A DNA stretch of 64,000 nucleotides from Rhodococcus sp. 06-235-1A (GTDB lineage: Bacteria; Actinomycetota; Actinomycetes; Mycobacteriales; Mycobacteriaceae), in assembly GCF_002258785.1 (NCBI RefSeq), contig NZ_NOYI01000012.1:186001-250000 (forward strand). Reading direction: 5' to 3'. The stretch's first letter is position 1. Each line of letters starts with the position of its first letter. The position numbers and the translations under genes are program-made. Below, piece by piece: positions 29,021 to 38,510 of this stretch. Below the pieces are notes generated by a model. It made no database searches. It saw only the letters and a program-made list of their open reading frames with translations, and had not been told where the DNA came from.

Positions 29021-30147
29021 CTCGACCAGTAGCAACCGAACTCGACGTCGACCGCATTCTGACCGATCCCACGTCGCGGATCGTCGTCGTCTGTGGAGCG
29101 GGCGGAGTCGGTAAGACGACGACGGCGGCCGCGATGGCGCTGCGCGCTGCCGAGCAGGGCAGGCGGGTGGTGGTGCTGACGATCGACCCGGCCCGCCGTC
29201 TGGCTCAGGCTCTTGGCCTCGGCGATCTCGACAACAGCCCGCAGCCAGTGAAGTTGGGTGCCGGTGCCAAGGGTGAACTACACGCGATGATGCTGAACAT
29301 GCGGCGCACGTTCGACGAGATGGTCATCGAACATTCGACGCCGGAGAAGGCCGAGCAGGTGCTGGCCAACCCGTTCTATCAGACTGTGGCGTCGTCTTTC
29401 TCGGGCACGCAGGAGTACATGGCGATGGAGAAGCTGGGGCAGCTGTCCCTGGATTCGTCGTGGGATCTGATCGTGGTGGACACTCCCCCGTCGCGCAATG
29501 CCCTGGACTTCCTCGACGCACCGCAGCGGCTCGGCTCGTTCCTCGACGGCCGTTTCATCCGGCTTCTCACCGCTCCAGGTCGCGGCATCACCCGGGTGGT
29601 CACCAGCGCGATGAGCTTGGCGATGCGCGGCGTATCCACGGTGATCGGAAGCCAAATGCTTTCCGACGCATCGGCTTTCGTTCAGTCACTGGATTCGATG
29701 TTCGGTGGCTTCCGTGAGCGTGCGACGCGCACCTACCAGTTGCTTCGCGAGGACGGCACCAGCTTCCTGGTCGTCGCTGCCGCGGAACCCGACGCATTGC
29801 GTGAGGCCGCATTCTTCGTGGAACGGCTCTCCGCCGAGAAGATGCCGCTGGCGGGACTGGTGGTGAATCGGACGCACCCGACGCTGTCGTCGTTGCCGGC
29901 AGATCACGCTGCCACGGCCGCCGATCTGCTCGATCGGATCGACGAACCCGGTGCGGAACTGACCGCTGCCGTTCTCCGCATCCACGCGCAACGCGCCGTG
30001 ACGGCAGCGCGTGAAGTGCGATTGCTTCGACGCTTCACCGGTGCGCACCCCCGCGTGCCCATCGTCGGTGTTCCGTCGTTGCCGTTCGAGGTCTCCGACC
30101 TCGCCGCGCTGCGCGCAGTGGCCGATCAGCTGACCCGCAGAGGCTGA
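29017..30147 (+). CDS. ArsA/Get3-like ATPase, second subunit (Rv3680 type)
   Basis: This 376-residue partner of the preceding ATPase has the deviant Walker [16 protein letters not shown] (about residues 24-38) with Ala where the signature Lys (GKGG) normally lies, [13 protein letters not shown], and the switch motif [15 protein letters not shown]. It has the long Met-containing helical region seen in Get3 proteins ([14 protein letters not shown] and [16 protein letters not shown]), a possible hydrophobic cargo surface. The overlap ATGA at 29017 couples it to its partner. Eukaryotic Get3 targets tail-anchored proteins; the bacterial role is unsettled. Confidence 0.87.
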   Translation: MTRPVATELDVDRILTDPTSRIVVVCGAGGVGKTTTAAAMALRAAEQGRRVVVLTIDPARRLAQALGLGDLDNSPQPVKLGAGAKGELHAMMLNMRRTFDEMVIEHSTPEKAEQVLANPFYQTVASSFSGTQEYMAMEKLGQLSLDSSWDLIVVDTPPSRNALDFLDAPQRLGSFLDGRFIRLLTAPGRGITRVVTSAMSLAMRGVSTVIGSQMLSDASAFVQSLDSMFGGFRERATRTYQLLREDGTSFLVVAAAEPDALREAAFFVERLSAEKMPLAGLVVNRTHPTLSSLPADHAATAADLLDRIDEPGAELTAAVLRIHAQRAVTAAREVRLLRRFTGAHPRVPIVGVPSLPFEVSDLAALRAVADQLTRRG

Positions 30148-30166
30148 ATCGGCCGTGTCCAGCAGG

Positions 30167-30490
30167 CTAGATAGCCGCCTGCTGCTGACGCTGGGTCTCG
30201 AAGAACTCGGACCAGGAGTCCACCTCGGGGTGCTGCTTGAGCAGTGCCCTGCGCTGACGTTCCGTCATGCCGCCCCACACGCCGAACTCGACTCGATTGT
30301 CGAGTGCATCCGCACCGCACTGCATCAACACGGGGCAGTGCCGGCAGATCGTGGCTGCCTTGCGCTGCGCTGCACCCCGAACGAAGAGCTGGTCCGGGTC
30401 CGTGCCCTTGCAGCGGGCGTGCGACACCCAGGCGATGCGTGCTTCGGCTTCTTCTACATCGAGTCGCGTCGGCGCTGTTGTCGTGTGCAT
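30167..30490 (-). CDS. whiB4: WhiB-family iron-sulfur regulator WhiB4
   Basis: This is a 107-residue WhiB protein. The four [4Fe-4S] ligands are Cys in HARCKG, then CRHC and the Cys in LMQCG (C-X2-C-X5-C). The family turn GVWGGMTERQRR follows, then a basic tail for DNA binding. Gene order (next to the Get3-like pair and ponA2) equals Rv3681c, WhiB4, a redox-sensing regulator of antioxidant genes. ATG 30490 has AGGGG upstream; the longer frame to 30574 is discarded. It is convergent with the Get3-like operon and divergent from ponA2. Confidence 0.93.
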   Translation of the reverse strand: MHTTTAPTRLDVEEAEARIAWVSHARCKGTDPDQLFVRGAAQRKAATICRHCPVLMQCGADALDNRVEFGVWGGMTERQRRALLKQHPEVDSWSEFFETQRQQQAAI

Positions 30491-30767
30491 GCGGATACCC
30501 CTTTGCGTGTCGGACGTCCTCGCTGGACGACCCGGAGGCTCCAAGGAAGTTTGTACCTCGCTGGCGAAGCACAAATTCTAAGAGCTGCCCCACAATCATT
30601 ATCAAGTGTTATGTGAATCACACCGTGCTCATAATTTAGGTAAAGCGAGCCGCGAATGCAAGACGGCGAGGTCACATTTCTGGTACGGCCGTCCCGAGCA
30701 GGGGCGCAGCACACAGCGCGTGCGGGCCTGATGCCGGTCCGAGCAGTACCCACGTACGCTGTGCTCT
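30491..30767. other. Divergent whiB4/ponA2 promoter region
   Basis: This 277-bp stretch has no gene. An AT-rich patch (30590-30650) contains the short palindrome TGTGAATCACA at 30610-30620, whose half-sites are too close for a Crp/GlxR operator. A possible ponA2 -10, TACGCT, is at about 30755-30760. Confidence 0.35.
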
Positions 30768-33134
30768 GTGTCAGTCGGAAAAACCGTGGCGAAGCTCGCC
30801 GGATGTTCAGCACTCGCCGGTGCGTTGCTCGCCGGCGTGATGTTCCCCTTGGCCGGAGGATTCGGGTACGCCTCGAACCGTGCCGCCGATACCGTCGACA
30901 ACGTATCGGCCGAGTTGGTCGAGGGCGCAGTACCTGCCGTCTCGACGATGACGGACGTCAACGGCACACCTATTGCCTGGCTGTACGAACAGCGCCGTTT
31001 CGAGGTACCGAGCGACAAGATCTCCAACGAGATGAAGCTCGCCATCGTCTCGATCGAGGACCGCCGCTTCGCCGAGCACCGAGGTGTGGACTGGCAGGGC
31101 ACGCTGCGCGCGTTCCTGACCAACACCACCAGTGGCCAGGTGGAGCAGGGCGCGTCCACCATCGATCAGCAGTACGTGAAGAACTACCAACTGCTGGTGG
31201 TGGCCAAGACCGACGCCGAGCGTCGTGCAGCGATCGAGACGACGCCCGCCCGCAAGATCCGCGAAATCCGGATGGCACTGACACTCGACAAGGAACTCAC
31301 CAAGGACGAGATCCTCACCCGCTACCTCAACCTGGTGCCGTTCGGTAACGCGTCCTTCGGCATCCAGGACGCGGCCCAGACCTACTTCGGCATCGACGCC
31401 AGCCAGCTCAGCGCCGTCCAGGCCGCGATGCTCGCCGGCATGGTGCAGTCCAGCTCGGCCCTCAACCCTTACACCAACGAGGAGGGCGTGATCGAGCGAC
31501 GGAACACCGTGCTCGACACGATGATTCAGAACCTCCCCGAGCGCGCCGAAGAACTGGCTGCCCTCAAAGCCGAGCCGCTCGGCGTGCTTCCGGTCCCCCA
31601 AACTCTGCCCCGCGGATGCATCGCGGCAGGCGACCGCGGATTCTTCTGCGACTACGCACTGCAGTACCTCGCCCAGGCCGGAATCAGCCAGGAGCAGATC
31701 GACAAGGGCGGGTACCTGATCCGTACGACGCTCGACCCCGCGGTGCAGAACTCCACCAAGGCCGCGCTGGTCGAGAACACCAGCCCGAACCTGGACGGCG
31801 TGGCCACTGTCATGAACGTCGTCGCACCCGGGCAGGACCAGCACCGTGTTCTCGCGATGGGCAGCAGCCGCACCTACGGCCTCAACGCCGACGACAACGA
31901 GACCGTGCAGCCGCAACCGCACTCTCTCGTGGGCAACGGAGCGGGCTCCATTTTCAAGATCTTCACCACGGCCGCGGCCATGGAGCGCGGACTGGGCACC
32001 AGCGCAACGCTGCAGGTTCCCAAACGCGTGGAGGTCAAGGGCGTCGGCGACGGCGGTGCCAGAAACTGCCCCGCTTCCACGTACTGCGTGGAGAACGCGG
32101 GCAACTACCCACCCGCCCTGTCCATCACCGACGCGCTGGCTCAGTCCCCGAACACTGCGTTCGTCAAGCTGATCGAGTCGGTGGGCGTCACGCCGACGGT
32201 CGATATGGCCGTTCGCCTCGGCCTGCGCTCGTACACCGACCCGGGTTCGTCCGGAACCGACCAGTCGATGGCCGACTTCCAGAAGAGTCAGAACCTCGGC
32301 TCGTTCACCCTCGGACCCACCTGGGTCAATCCGTTGGAATTGTCCAATGTGGCTGCCACGCTCGCATCCGGCGGCAAGTGGTGCCCGCCCACCCCGATCG
32401 ATTCGATCTTCGACCGTGACGGCAAGCCCGTGCCGGTCGCTCACCAGGCCTGCGAGCAGGTCGTCGAGCCCGGATTGGCGAACACCCTCGCCAACGCGAT
32501 GAGTAAGGACGACCAGGCAGGCGGCACGTCCGCTTCCGCCGCCGGCTCGGCCGGGTGGACCCTGCCGATGTCCGGTAAGACCGGCACCACCGAGTCGAAC
32601 CGATCCTCGGGCTTCCTCGGCTTCACCAACAACTACGCCGCCGCCGTGTACACCTACGGCGACTCACCGACGCCCAGCGAGATCTGCTCGTTCCCGCTGC
32701 GGCCCTGCGGCTCGGGCAACCTGTACGGCGGTAACGAGCCGGCGCGGACGTGGTTCGATGCCATGACCCCGATCGCCAACAACTACGGCCCCGTCGCGTT
32801 GCCACCCGTCGACCAGAAGTACGTCCGCGGCTCGGCCAACGGTCAGGTTCCCGATGTCACCGGTCAGAGCCAGTCGTCGGCGACAGCAACGCTGCAGGGC
32901 GCAGGTTTCCAGGTGACGGTGGCTACCACGGCCGACCAGGCTGCTCGCGGCACCGTGGTGTCCACGTCGCCGTCCGGTTCGGCGGTCCCCGGATCCAACA
33001 TCACGCTCTATGTCAGTGACGGATCGGTTCGTCCGGCTCCGGCTCCGGCACCTGCGCTGCCGAACATCCAGATACCGGACCTACCCCCGGGAATCCAGAT
33101 CCCGGCGATCCCAGGCTTGACGGCTCCTCGCTGA
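30768..33134 (+). CDS. ponA2: Bifunctional class A penicillin-binding protein PonA2
   Basis: This 788-residue membrane-anchored peptidoglycan synthase has an N-terminal membrane segment, then a GT51 glycosyltransferase domain with EDRRFAEHRGVD and QGASTIDQQYVKN. The transpeptidase domain has SIFK (SxxK, Ser near 393), SPN near 459 and KTG in SGKTGTTE near 603. A single PASTA domain (about 693-755) is followed by a Pro-rich tail. The domain order and single PASTA match PonA2 (Rv3682). GTG 30768 is the start. The cell-wall role and the neighbouring WhiB4 agree with a stress-related wall synthase. Confidence 0.96.
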   Translation: MSVGKTVAKLAGCSALAGALLAGVMFPLAGGFGYASNRAADTVDNVSAELVEGAVPAVSTMTDVNGTPIAWLYEQRRFEVPSDKISNEMKLAIVSIEDRRFAEHRGVDWQGTLRAFLTNTTSGQVEQGASTIDQQYVKNYQLLVVAKTDAERRAAIETTPARKIREIRMALTLDKELTKDEILTRYLNLVPFGNASFGIQDAAQTYFGIDASQLSAVQAAMLAGMVQSSSALNPYTNEEGVIERRNTVLDTMIQNLPERAEELAALKAEPLGVLPVPQTLPRGCIAAGDRGFFCDYALQYLAQAGISQEQIDKGGYLIRTTLDPAVQNSTKAALVENTSPNLDGVATVMNVVAPGQDQHRVLAMGSSRTYGLNADDNETVQPQPHSLVGNGAGSIFKIFTTAAAMERGLGTSATLQVPKRVEVKGVGDGGARNCPASTYCVENAGNYPPALSITDALAQSPNTAFVKLIESVGVTPTVDMAVRLGLRSYTDPGSSGTDQSMADFQKSQNLGSFTLGPTWVNPLELSNVAATLASGGKWCPPTPIDSIFDRDGKPVPVAHQACEQVVEPGLANTLANAMSKDDQAGGTSASAAGSAGWTLPMSGKTGTTESNRSSGFLGFTNNYAAAVYTYGDSPTPSEICSFPLRPCGSGNLYGGNEPARTWFDAMTPIANNYGPVALPPVDQKYVRGSANGQVPDVTGQSQSSATATLQGAGFQVTVATTADQAARGTVVSTSPSGSAVPGSNITLYVSDGSVRPAPAPAPALPNIQIPDLPPGIQIPAIPGLTAPR

Positions 33135-33154
33135 GCGGCTCCGCCGCATGTGAG

Positions 33155-33184
33155 CGGAACCTCGTAGTGGCCTACGAGGTTCCG
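33155..33184. terminator. Bidirectional hairpin terminator after ponA2
   Basis: Perfect 13-bp arms (33155-33167 and 33172-33184) with loop TGGC stand between the convergent ends of ponA2 and the GatB/YqeY gene. It is the near twin of the hairpin at 13384-13413, differing by one compensated base pair in the stem. Confidence 0.65.
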
Positions 33185-33197
33185 ATCACATAGGTAG

Positions 33198-33662
33198 TCA
33201 CAAGCGGTCTTTGACGGCCTTCGACAGTCGCGATCCGTCGGCCTTACCCGCTGCGAGTCCCGACGCGATCTTCATGACCTGACCCATCTGCTTCATCGCC
33301 GGTCGCTCACCGAGGTCCTCGGCCACCTGCGCAATGGCGGTGTCGACGATGGTGGCCAATTCCTCGTCGGTGAGCGGAGTGGGCAGGTATTCGTTGATGA
33401 TCTGCGCTTCGGCATGCTCGTTCGCCGCGAGTTCACCACGGCCGTTCTGGGTGTAGATCTCGGCCGACTCGCCGCGCTTCTTCGCTTCCTTGGCAAGCAC
33501 TTTGAGAACGTCGTCGTCCGTCAGATCGTGGGCCTCCTTGCCGGAGACCTCCTCGGTCTGGATGGCGGCGAGGATCATGCGCAGCGTTGCCAGGCGGAGT
33601 TTGTCCTTCGCCTTCATCGCAGCGGTGAGGTCGGTACGGAGACGGGCCTTGAGTTCGGACAT
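33198..33662 (-). CDS. GatB/YqeY domain protein
   Basis: This is a 154-residue soluble helical protein. The N-terminus MSELKARLRTDLTAAMKAKD and the C-terminal helical part (EELATIVDTAIAQ, then MGQVMKIASGLAAGKADGSRL) are the YqeY family, related to the tRNA-binding tail domain of GatB. The family is presumed to bind tRNA or aminoacyl-tRNA, but no activity is established. ATG 33662 starts at the conserved N-terminus. It is divergent from the metallophosphoesterase gene. Confidence 0.9.
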   Translation of the reverse strand: MSELKARLRTDLTAAMKAKDKLRLATLRMILAAIQTEEVSGKEAHDLTDDDVLKVLAKEAKKRGESAEIYTQNGRGELAANEHAEAQIINEYLPTPLTDEELATIVDTAIAQVAEDLGERPAMKQMGQVMKIASGLAAGKADGSRLSKAVKDRL

Positions 33663-33724
33663 GGCAGAAACGCTACGCGGAGCAGTCGTCGGCTCGCACG
33701 TCCATATCCCGTTGCTGCCGTATC

Positions 33725-34807
33725 GTGGACGAGGTGTCCGCACAATTCAGTCCCTCGTTCGTCAGAACCACGACGCAACTGCGCAGTGCCTCCACGCAAC
33801 TGCGTAGTGCCTCCACGCAACTTCGCTCCGCTGCAGAGCTGGCGCGAGATACCGTCAGAGCAGCACCGCTGAAGAGTTCCGTGATCGGAACGGCGGGCGC
33901 GGCGGCGTTGGGCCTCGGATACGCCACGCTCATCGAGCGCAATGCGTTCACCCTGCGCGAGACGTCCATGGCGGTGCTGGAGCCGGGTTCGGCGACTCTG
34001 CGCGTGCTCCACATCAGCGATCTACACATGATGCCCGGCCAGCGGATGAAACAGAACTGGCTACGCGAACTGGACCGTCTCGAGCCCGATCTGGTCGTCA
34101 ACACCGGCGACAATCTCTCCCACCAGCGCGCTGTCCCCAGCGTCGTGCAGGCACTGGGGCCGATGCTCGCGCGGCCCGGTCTGTTCGTGTTCGGCAGCAA
34201 CGACTACTTCGCGCCCAAGCCGAAGAACCCGTTCAAGTACTTCGACAAGAACCACAAGCGCACGACCGGTGAATCGCTGCCGTGGCGCGATCTGCGGGCG
34301 GCGTTCTCCGAGCGCGGCTGGCTCGACGTCACGCACGTGCGTCGCGAGCTCGAGGTCGCCGGGGTACGCATCGCGGCGGCGGGCGTCGACGACCCCCACT
34401 TGAAGCGCGATCGATACGACACCATCGCCGGTCAGCCCAATCCGTTGGCCGACCTGCGCCTCGGCATCACTCATTCGCCGGAACCGCGAGTGTTGGACAA
34501 GTTCGCCCAGGACGGTTACGACCTCGTCCTCGCCGGTCACACACACGGCGGTCAACTGTGCCTGCCGTTCTACGGCGCACTGGTGACCAACTGCGAGATC
34601 GACCGTTCGCGGGTCAAGGGCCCGTCCAAGTGGGGCGCGCACACCCAATTGCACGTCTCCGCGGGCATCGGGACTTCGCCGTACGTACCTGCACGATTCT
34701 GCTGCAGGCCCGAGGCCACCCTGATCACGCTCACTCCGGCCCCGAGAATGGGCCCGAAAAACGTCTCCGACGAGGGCGTTTCGCGTTCCGAGGCAGTCGT
34801 GAGTTAG
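33725..34807 (+). CDS. Membrane-linked metallophosphoesterase (Rv3683 type)
   Basis: This is a 360-residue protein. Near the N-terminus the heptapeptide TQLRSA(S/A) occurs three times in a row (residues 17-37; 21-bp DNA repeats), then a hydrophobic segment (about 51-66) probably anchors it. The phosphoesterase domain has ISDLHMM (D-x-H), NTGDN (GD), GSNDY (GN[HD] variant) and LAGHTHGGQ (GHxH), completing the dinuclear metal site. Substrates may be nucleotides or phospholipids. The start GTG 33725 is uncertain; GTG 33734 is possible. It precedes tRNA-Pro, as Rv3683 does. Confidence 0.83.
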   Translation: MDEVSAQFSPSFVRTTTQLRSASTQLRSASTQLRSAAELARDTVRAAPLKSSVIGTAGAAALGLGYATLIERNAFTLRETSMAVLEPGSATLRVLHISDLHMMPGQRMKQNWLRELDRLEPDLVVNTGDNLSHQRAVPSVVQALGPMLARPGLFVFGSNDYFAPKPKNPFKYFDKNHKRTTGESLPWRDLRAAFSERGWLDVTHVRRELEVAGVRIAAAGVDDPHLKRDRYDTIAGQPNPLADLRLGITHSPEPRVLDKFAQDGYDLVLAGHTHGGQLCLPFYGALVTNCEIDRSRVKGPSKWGAHTQLHVSAGIGTSPYVPARFCCRPEATLITLTPAPRMGPKNVSDEGVSRSEAVVS

Positions 34808-34824
34808 ACTTCTCCAGCGGTACA

Positions 34825-34898
<74 letters not shown>

Positions 34899-34914
34899 CA
34901 GTTGGACAGACCAG

Positions 34915-34956
34915 AAAGTGGCCCTGGCCGGAGAAATCCGACCAGGGCCACTTTTG
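34915..34956 (+). terminator. Terminator of tRNA-Pro
   Basis: Perfect 13-bp arms (34915-34927 and 34942-34954) with a 14-nt loop are followed by TTTTGTTT, a canonical intrinsic terminator 17 bp after the tRNA. Confidence 0.88.
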
Positions 34957-35025
34957 TTTCACAGGCGCTGCCGTTTCGGAGCCTCTGCCGCTTCAGAGGT
35001 ACATCCGTCTCAGGGGAACGCCGTG

Positions 35026-35991
35026 TCAGGGGACCAGAATCAGCTTCCCCGGCGCATGTCCCGCCAGCCCGGCTTCGTGGGCGAGTGACGCCTGATCGAG
35101 CGGGTATGTGGCGTCGACGATGACCCGCAGTTCTCCGCTCCTCACTTTTTCGATGAGCTCATCGCGTGCGGCAGCTCTGAACGCGGCACCCGAGTCCTCC
35201 CCCGGCCCGTAACCCAACACCTTGATTCCCGCCTCCGCGCGACGGGCGGATCCGGTGATGGATGCGATGCGACGACGGTCCCCGACGAGTTCGAGTGACG
35301 AGTCGAGGGCTTCGTCGGTTCCGACGAGATCCAGTGCCGCATCGATCTTCTCCGGAACGGCATTGCGGACCCGGTCGACCAGACCCGGGCCGTAGGCCAC
35401 CGGTGTTGCGCCCAGACTCCGCAACAGGTCATGGTTTCGCTCCGCTGCGGTGGCCACGACGGCCGCGCCCAGGGCCTGCGCCAATTGCACGGCCATGAGG
35501 CCGACGCCTCCCGCGCCGCCGTGCACGAGAACGGTCTCCCCCGAACCGACACCGGCGGCGTGGAGTGCATGAGCTGCCGTGGTGCCGGTCAACATGAGTC
35601 CCGCTGCCTCGGGCCATTGCATCGCGGACGGCTTGGCGAACAGGGAGTCCGACTGGACGACGACGTAGTCGGCGTAAGCGGCAGTGACCGGGTACACAAC
35701 GACCTCGTCGCCGACCCGCACATCGGTCACGTCCCGACCGACGGCGCTCACCACGCCTGCACATTCGAGGCCCAGTTGCGGAAGGGGCTCGGATCCGACT
35801 CCGGCCGAATCGAGATGTTCGTCTTCGACTTCGTGGAACGCACCGCTGTACAGCTTCCAATCGATGGGGTTCACGCCGGCTGCGCGCACCGCAACCACTA
35901 CTGCGTCGTCGGTAGGTGCAGGAATCGGTGCCTCCACGACACCGAGGACTTCCGGGCTGCCGTAGGCAGTGGGTCGAATGATTCTGGCCAT
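35026..35991 (-). CDS. NAD(P)H-dependent medium-chain oxidoreductase (quinone-reductase type)
   Basis: This 321-residue MDR-family enzyme is without catalytic zinc ligands, like zeta-crystallin/quinone reductases. It has AGVNPIDWKLYSG near residue 40, the nucleotide-binding VLVHGGAGGVGLMAVQLAQ near 153, and a C-terminal IVDATYPLDQASLAHE. It probably reduces quinones or alpha,beta-unsaturated carbonyls with NADPH. It is divergent from the LysR gene, with a palindrome between them, so that regulator is the likely controller. Confidence 0.87.
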   Translation of the reverse strand: MARIIRPTAYGSPEVLGVVEAPIPAPTDDAVVVAVRAAGVNPIDWKLYSGAFHEVEDEHLDSAGVGSEPLPQLGLECAGVVSAVGRDVTDVRVGDEVVVYPVTAAYADYVVVQSDSLFAKPSAMQWPEAAGLMLTGTTAAHALHAAGVGSGETVLVHGGAGGVGLMAVQLAQALGAAVVATAAERNHDLLRSLGATPVAYGPGLVDRVRNAVPEKIDAALDLVGTDEALDSSLELVGDRRRIASITGSARRAEAGIKVLGYGPGEDSGAAFRAAARDELIEKVRSGELRVIVDATYPLDQASLAHEAGLAGHAPGKLILVP

Positions 35992-36078
35992 GTTCTTCTC
36001 TTTCGTGACGCTGAGGGGGCGCCGCTGAGGGCGCTGCAGTCGTAGAACGATTGAAACCTCACGCTGGCATGATGTCTA

Positions 36079-36093
36079 CTGCAAGTTATGCAG
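36079..36093. promoter_or_regulatory. Candidate LysR operator
   Basis: CTGCA-AGTTA-TGCAG is a 15-bp perfect interrupted palindrome in an AT-rich stretch of the divergent region, 38 bp before the LysR start. LysR proteins bind such dyads (T-N11-A type) between themselves and a divergent target. Confidence 0.5.
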
Positions 36094-36130
36094 ATAGTTT
36101 TTGCGTGATCCGCAACTGTTCGGAGGCCTG

Positions 36131-37057
36131 ATGAGCGACGAGATCGATCTCAACCTGTTGCGTGTCTTCGCGGCAGTCATCGATACCGGCAGCGTGTCCG
36201 CTGCAGCGGCTCGTCTGCACCTGTCGATTCCCGCCACCAGCCGCGCGCTGACCCGGCTGCGAAATGCGATGAAAGATCCGATCGTCGTCCGCGCAGGCCG
36301 GGGCGTCGTACCTACGCCTTTTGCCCTCCGTGCAGCACCGAGAGTTCGGACGGTGCTGAATCTGGCCGCCGGCCTACGCGCAGACTCCGCGTCGGGCGAA
36401 CCACACACGTGGGAAAGGACTTTCGTCGTTCGCATCAACGACGGTCTCACCCCGGTGGTTGCCCCCAGGCTGATCAGGCGCGTCGCCGCCGAGGCCCAGA
36501 ACGTGACCGTGCGATTCGTGGCCCAGGACTCCAAAGCCCCCGAACCGCTCCGTGACGGCGCGATCGACCTCGACATCGGCGTTGCCGATCCGCCGCCGCC
36601 GGACATGCGTTCGGAACAGCTCTTCGTCGACCACTTCGTCGCCCTGGTCTCCGCGAGTTCCGCACTGGGCACCGTCGACGAACTGACCCTCGACGACCTG
36701 TGCGCGTATCCCCACATATCCGCGTCCCGACGCGGTCTCTCGCGGGGACCACTCGACGACGCATTGCTGCGTCAGGGTAGGTCCCGACGCGTGGTCGCCG
36801 TCGTACCGACGTACGCGGTGGCCACCCTCCTCGCGTTGGAGGACAACTTGATCTGCTTGGTGCCGCGGGTGGTCGCACAACACCTCGTGGAGCGCCGGGT
36901 CCCGATCCGCTGGCACGAGATACCGGTCGAATTACCCTTGGCGACAGTCGAACTACGCTGGCATCGCCGCTCCGACGAGGATGCGCAGGCACAGTGGCTG
37001 AGAAACCATGTTCGGGCAGCGGTGAAGCCGCTGGAGATCGCGCTCGGCGTACTGTGA
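36131..37057 (+). CDS. LysR-family transcription regulator
   Basis: This 308-residue protein has an N-terminal winged helix (LNLLRVFAAVIDTGSVSAAAARLHLSIPATSRALTRL split over residues 8-44, recognition helix IPATSRALTRL) and a LysR substrate-binding domain. ATG 36131 has GGAGG 7 nt upstream, which decides it over a longer frame. It is divergent from the quinone-reductase-like gene, the usual arrangement for LysR control of a divergent target. The effector is unknown. Confidence 0.87.
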   Translation: MSDEIDLNLLRVFAAVIDTGSVSAAAARLHLSIPATSRALTRLRNAMKDPIVVRAGRGVVPTPFALRAAPRVRTVLNLAAGLRADSASGEPHTWERTFVVRINDGLTPVVAPRLIRRVAAEAQNVTVRFVAQDSKAPEPLRDGAIDLDIGVADPPPPDMRSEQLFVDHFVALVSASSALGTVDELTLDDLCAYPHISASRRGLSRGPLDDALLRQGRSRRVVAVVPTYAVATLLALEDNLICLVPRVVAQHLVERRVPIRWHEIPVELPLATVELRWHRRSDEDAQAQWLRNHVRAAVKPLEIALGVL

Positions 37058-37080
37058 GTCGACTCTGCCACCCCGAGCGA

Positions 37081-37521
37081 ATGGATCTCACGATCATGCC
37101 GACCCCGACCCGCGTTCACGTCAGACATCGATTCGTTTCTCCACCCGAGGTCGTGTTCGCGGCACTGTCCGAGCACGAGAACCTCGGGCCGCTGTTCATG
37201 GCGAAGATCGACCGCGTTCGGGACGGTGACACCTCACGCAATGGAGTCGGCTCCACCCGCAGTCTCAAACTCGGCCCGCTACCGGCGTTCGAGGAAACGA
37301 CGGTCACCTCCGAGCCGAATTCGCTGATCGAGTACCGCATCACCAAGGGCGGTCCGTTACGCGGCCACTGGGGCGTGCAGAAGTTGACGCCCACCACCGA
37401 CGGAGGCACCGAGCTCGACTACACGATCGGATTCGACGCGCCCGTCCCCGGACTCGCTGCGATCGTCGGTAAGGCACTGACGTCGAGCATCTCGAAGAAT
37501 TTGTCGCGCCTGGCGCCGTAG
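37081..37521 (+). CDS. SRPBCC-family protein
   Basis: This 146-residue protein has a START/polyketide-cyclase-like (SRPBCC) fold. The segment FVSPPEVVFAALSEHENLGPLF corresponds to the first strand-helix unit, and the C-terminal helix closes a hydrophobic pocket. The ligand is unknown. It follows the LysR gene by 23 bp on the same strand and may be cotranscribed. ATG 37096 is an alternative start. Confidence 0.75.
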   Translation: MDLTIMPTPTRVHVRHRFVSPPEVVFAALSEHENLGPLFMAKIDRVRDGDTSRNGVGSTRSLKLGPLPAFEETTVTSEPNSLIEYRITKGGPLRGHWGVQKLTPTTDGGTELDYTIGFDAPVPGLAAIVGKALTSSISKNLSRLAP

Positions 37522-37607
37522 AGGTACGTGCGGCGTCATCCTCGAGTATGAGGATCTCGATACTCTCGTGCGACGACTCCCGATGATCGACGCGCCAGAG
37601 TCGAGGC

Positions 37608-38510
37608 ATGGACATCGTCAGAACTCACGGCCTCGGCAAGCGCTACGACACGCATACCGTCGTCGACGACGTGAACCTTCGCATTCCCGAGGGTTGCGTC
37701 TACGGTTTTCTCGGTCCGAACGGATCGGGCAAGTCGACGACCATGAAAATGTTGCTGTCCCTGATTCGACCGACTTCCGGTGAGGTGGAGATCCTCGGTA
37801 GGCCGATGAATCACGGCACCCGCCGCGAATTGCTCTCGCACATCGGATCACTCATCGAATCTCCACCCGGATACGGACATCTCACGGGTGCGGAGAACCT
37901 TCGTATCGTGCAGCGCTCGCTCGGGCTGCGCGCCGAACAGATCGAGCGGGCAGTAGCCACCGTCCGTCTGCAGGAACACCTCGACAAGAAGGTGAAGAAC
38001 TACTCGCTGGGAATGAAACAGCGCCTGGGCATCGCGTTGGCACTCGCGCGGGAACCACGACTTCTGATCCTGGACGAGCCCACCAACGGCTTGGACCCGG
38101 CCGGCATCGAGGAGATCCGCGGCCTGCTCGGGCATCTCGCCGAACACGGCGTGACGGTGATGGTCTCGAGCCATTTGCTCGGCGAGATCGACAAGACGGC
38201 GAACATGCTCGGAATCCTGAGCCAAGGTCGCCTGATCTTCCAGGGCACCCGCGACGAGCTGTTCGCCGCCTCCACCCCGGACGTTCTCATCGACACCATC
38301 GATCCACAGTACGCACGTTCGGTTCTGCAGCAACGCATTCCGTTTCGGATCGAGGAGCACACGCTGAGACTGTCCGGCATCGACGATCGAGGTACGGCAC
38401 AGGTGGTGGCAGAACTCGTCGGCGCGAACGTCGGCGTCTACGGCGTTCGGCGCGACGATCAGTCGCTCGAGGACGTGTTCATGAATCTGACCGAGGGCGG
38501 CCGATTGTGA
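37608..38510 (+). CDS. ABC exporter ATPase, bacitracin-resistance type
   Basis: This 300-residue ABC ATPase has Walker A GPNGSGKST (about residues 36-44), a Q-loop region with IGSLIESPPGYGHLTG, the signature YSLGMKQRLG (degenerate LSGG, as in BcrA-type proteins), Walker B LLILDEPTNGLDP and the H-loop VSSHLL. BcrA-like ATPases pair with small permeases to expel peptides, antibiotics or lipids. The stop overlaps the first permease start. No histidine kinase pair is adjacent, so induction is not obvious. Confidence 0.88.
   Translation: MDIVRTHGLGKRYDTHTVVDDVNLRIPEGCVYGFLGPNGSGKSTTMKMLLSLIRPTSGEVEILGRPMNHGTRRELLSHIGSLIESPPGYGHLTGAENLRIVQRSLGLRAEQIERAVATVRLQEHLDKKVKNYSLGMKQRLGIALALAREPRLLILDEPTNGLDPAGIEEIRGLLGHLAEHGVTVMVSSHLLGEIDKTANMLGILSQGRLIFQGTRDELFAASTPDVLIDTIDPQYARSVLQQRIPFRIEEHTLRLSGIDDRGTAQVVAELVGANVGVYGVRRDDQSLEDVFMNLTEGGRL

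Noticed and set aside
30610..30620. TGTGAATCACA in the whiB4/ponA2 gap as a Crp site
   Set aside because: The half-sites are only 1 bp apart instead of 6, so it does not fit the operator.
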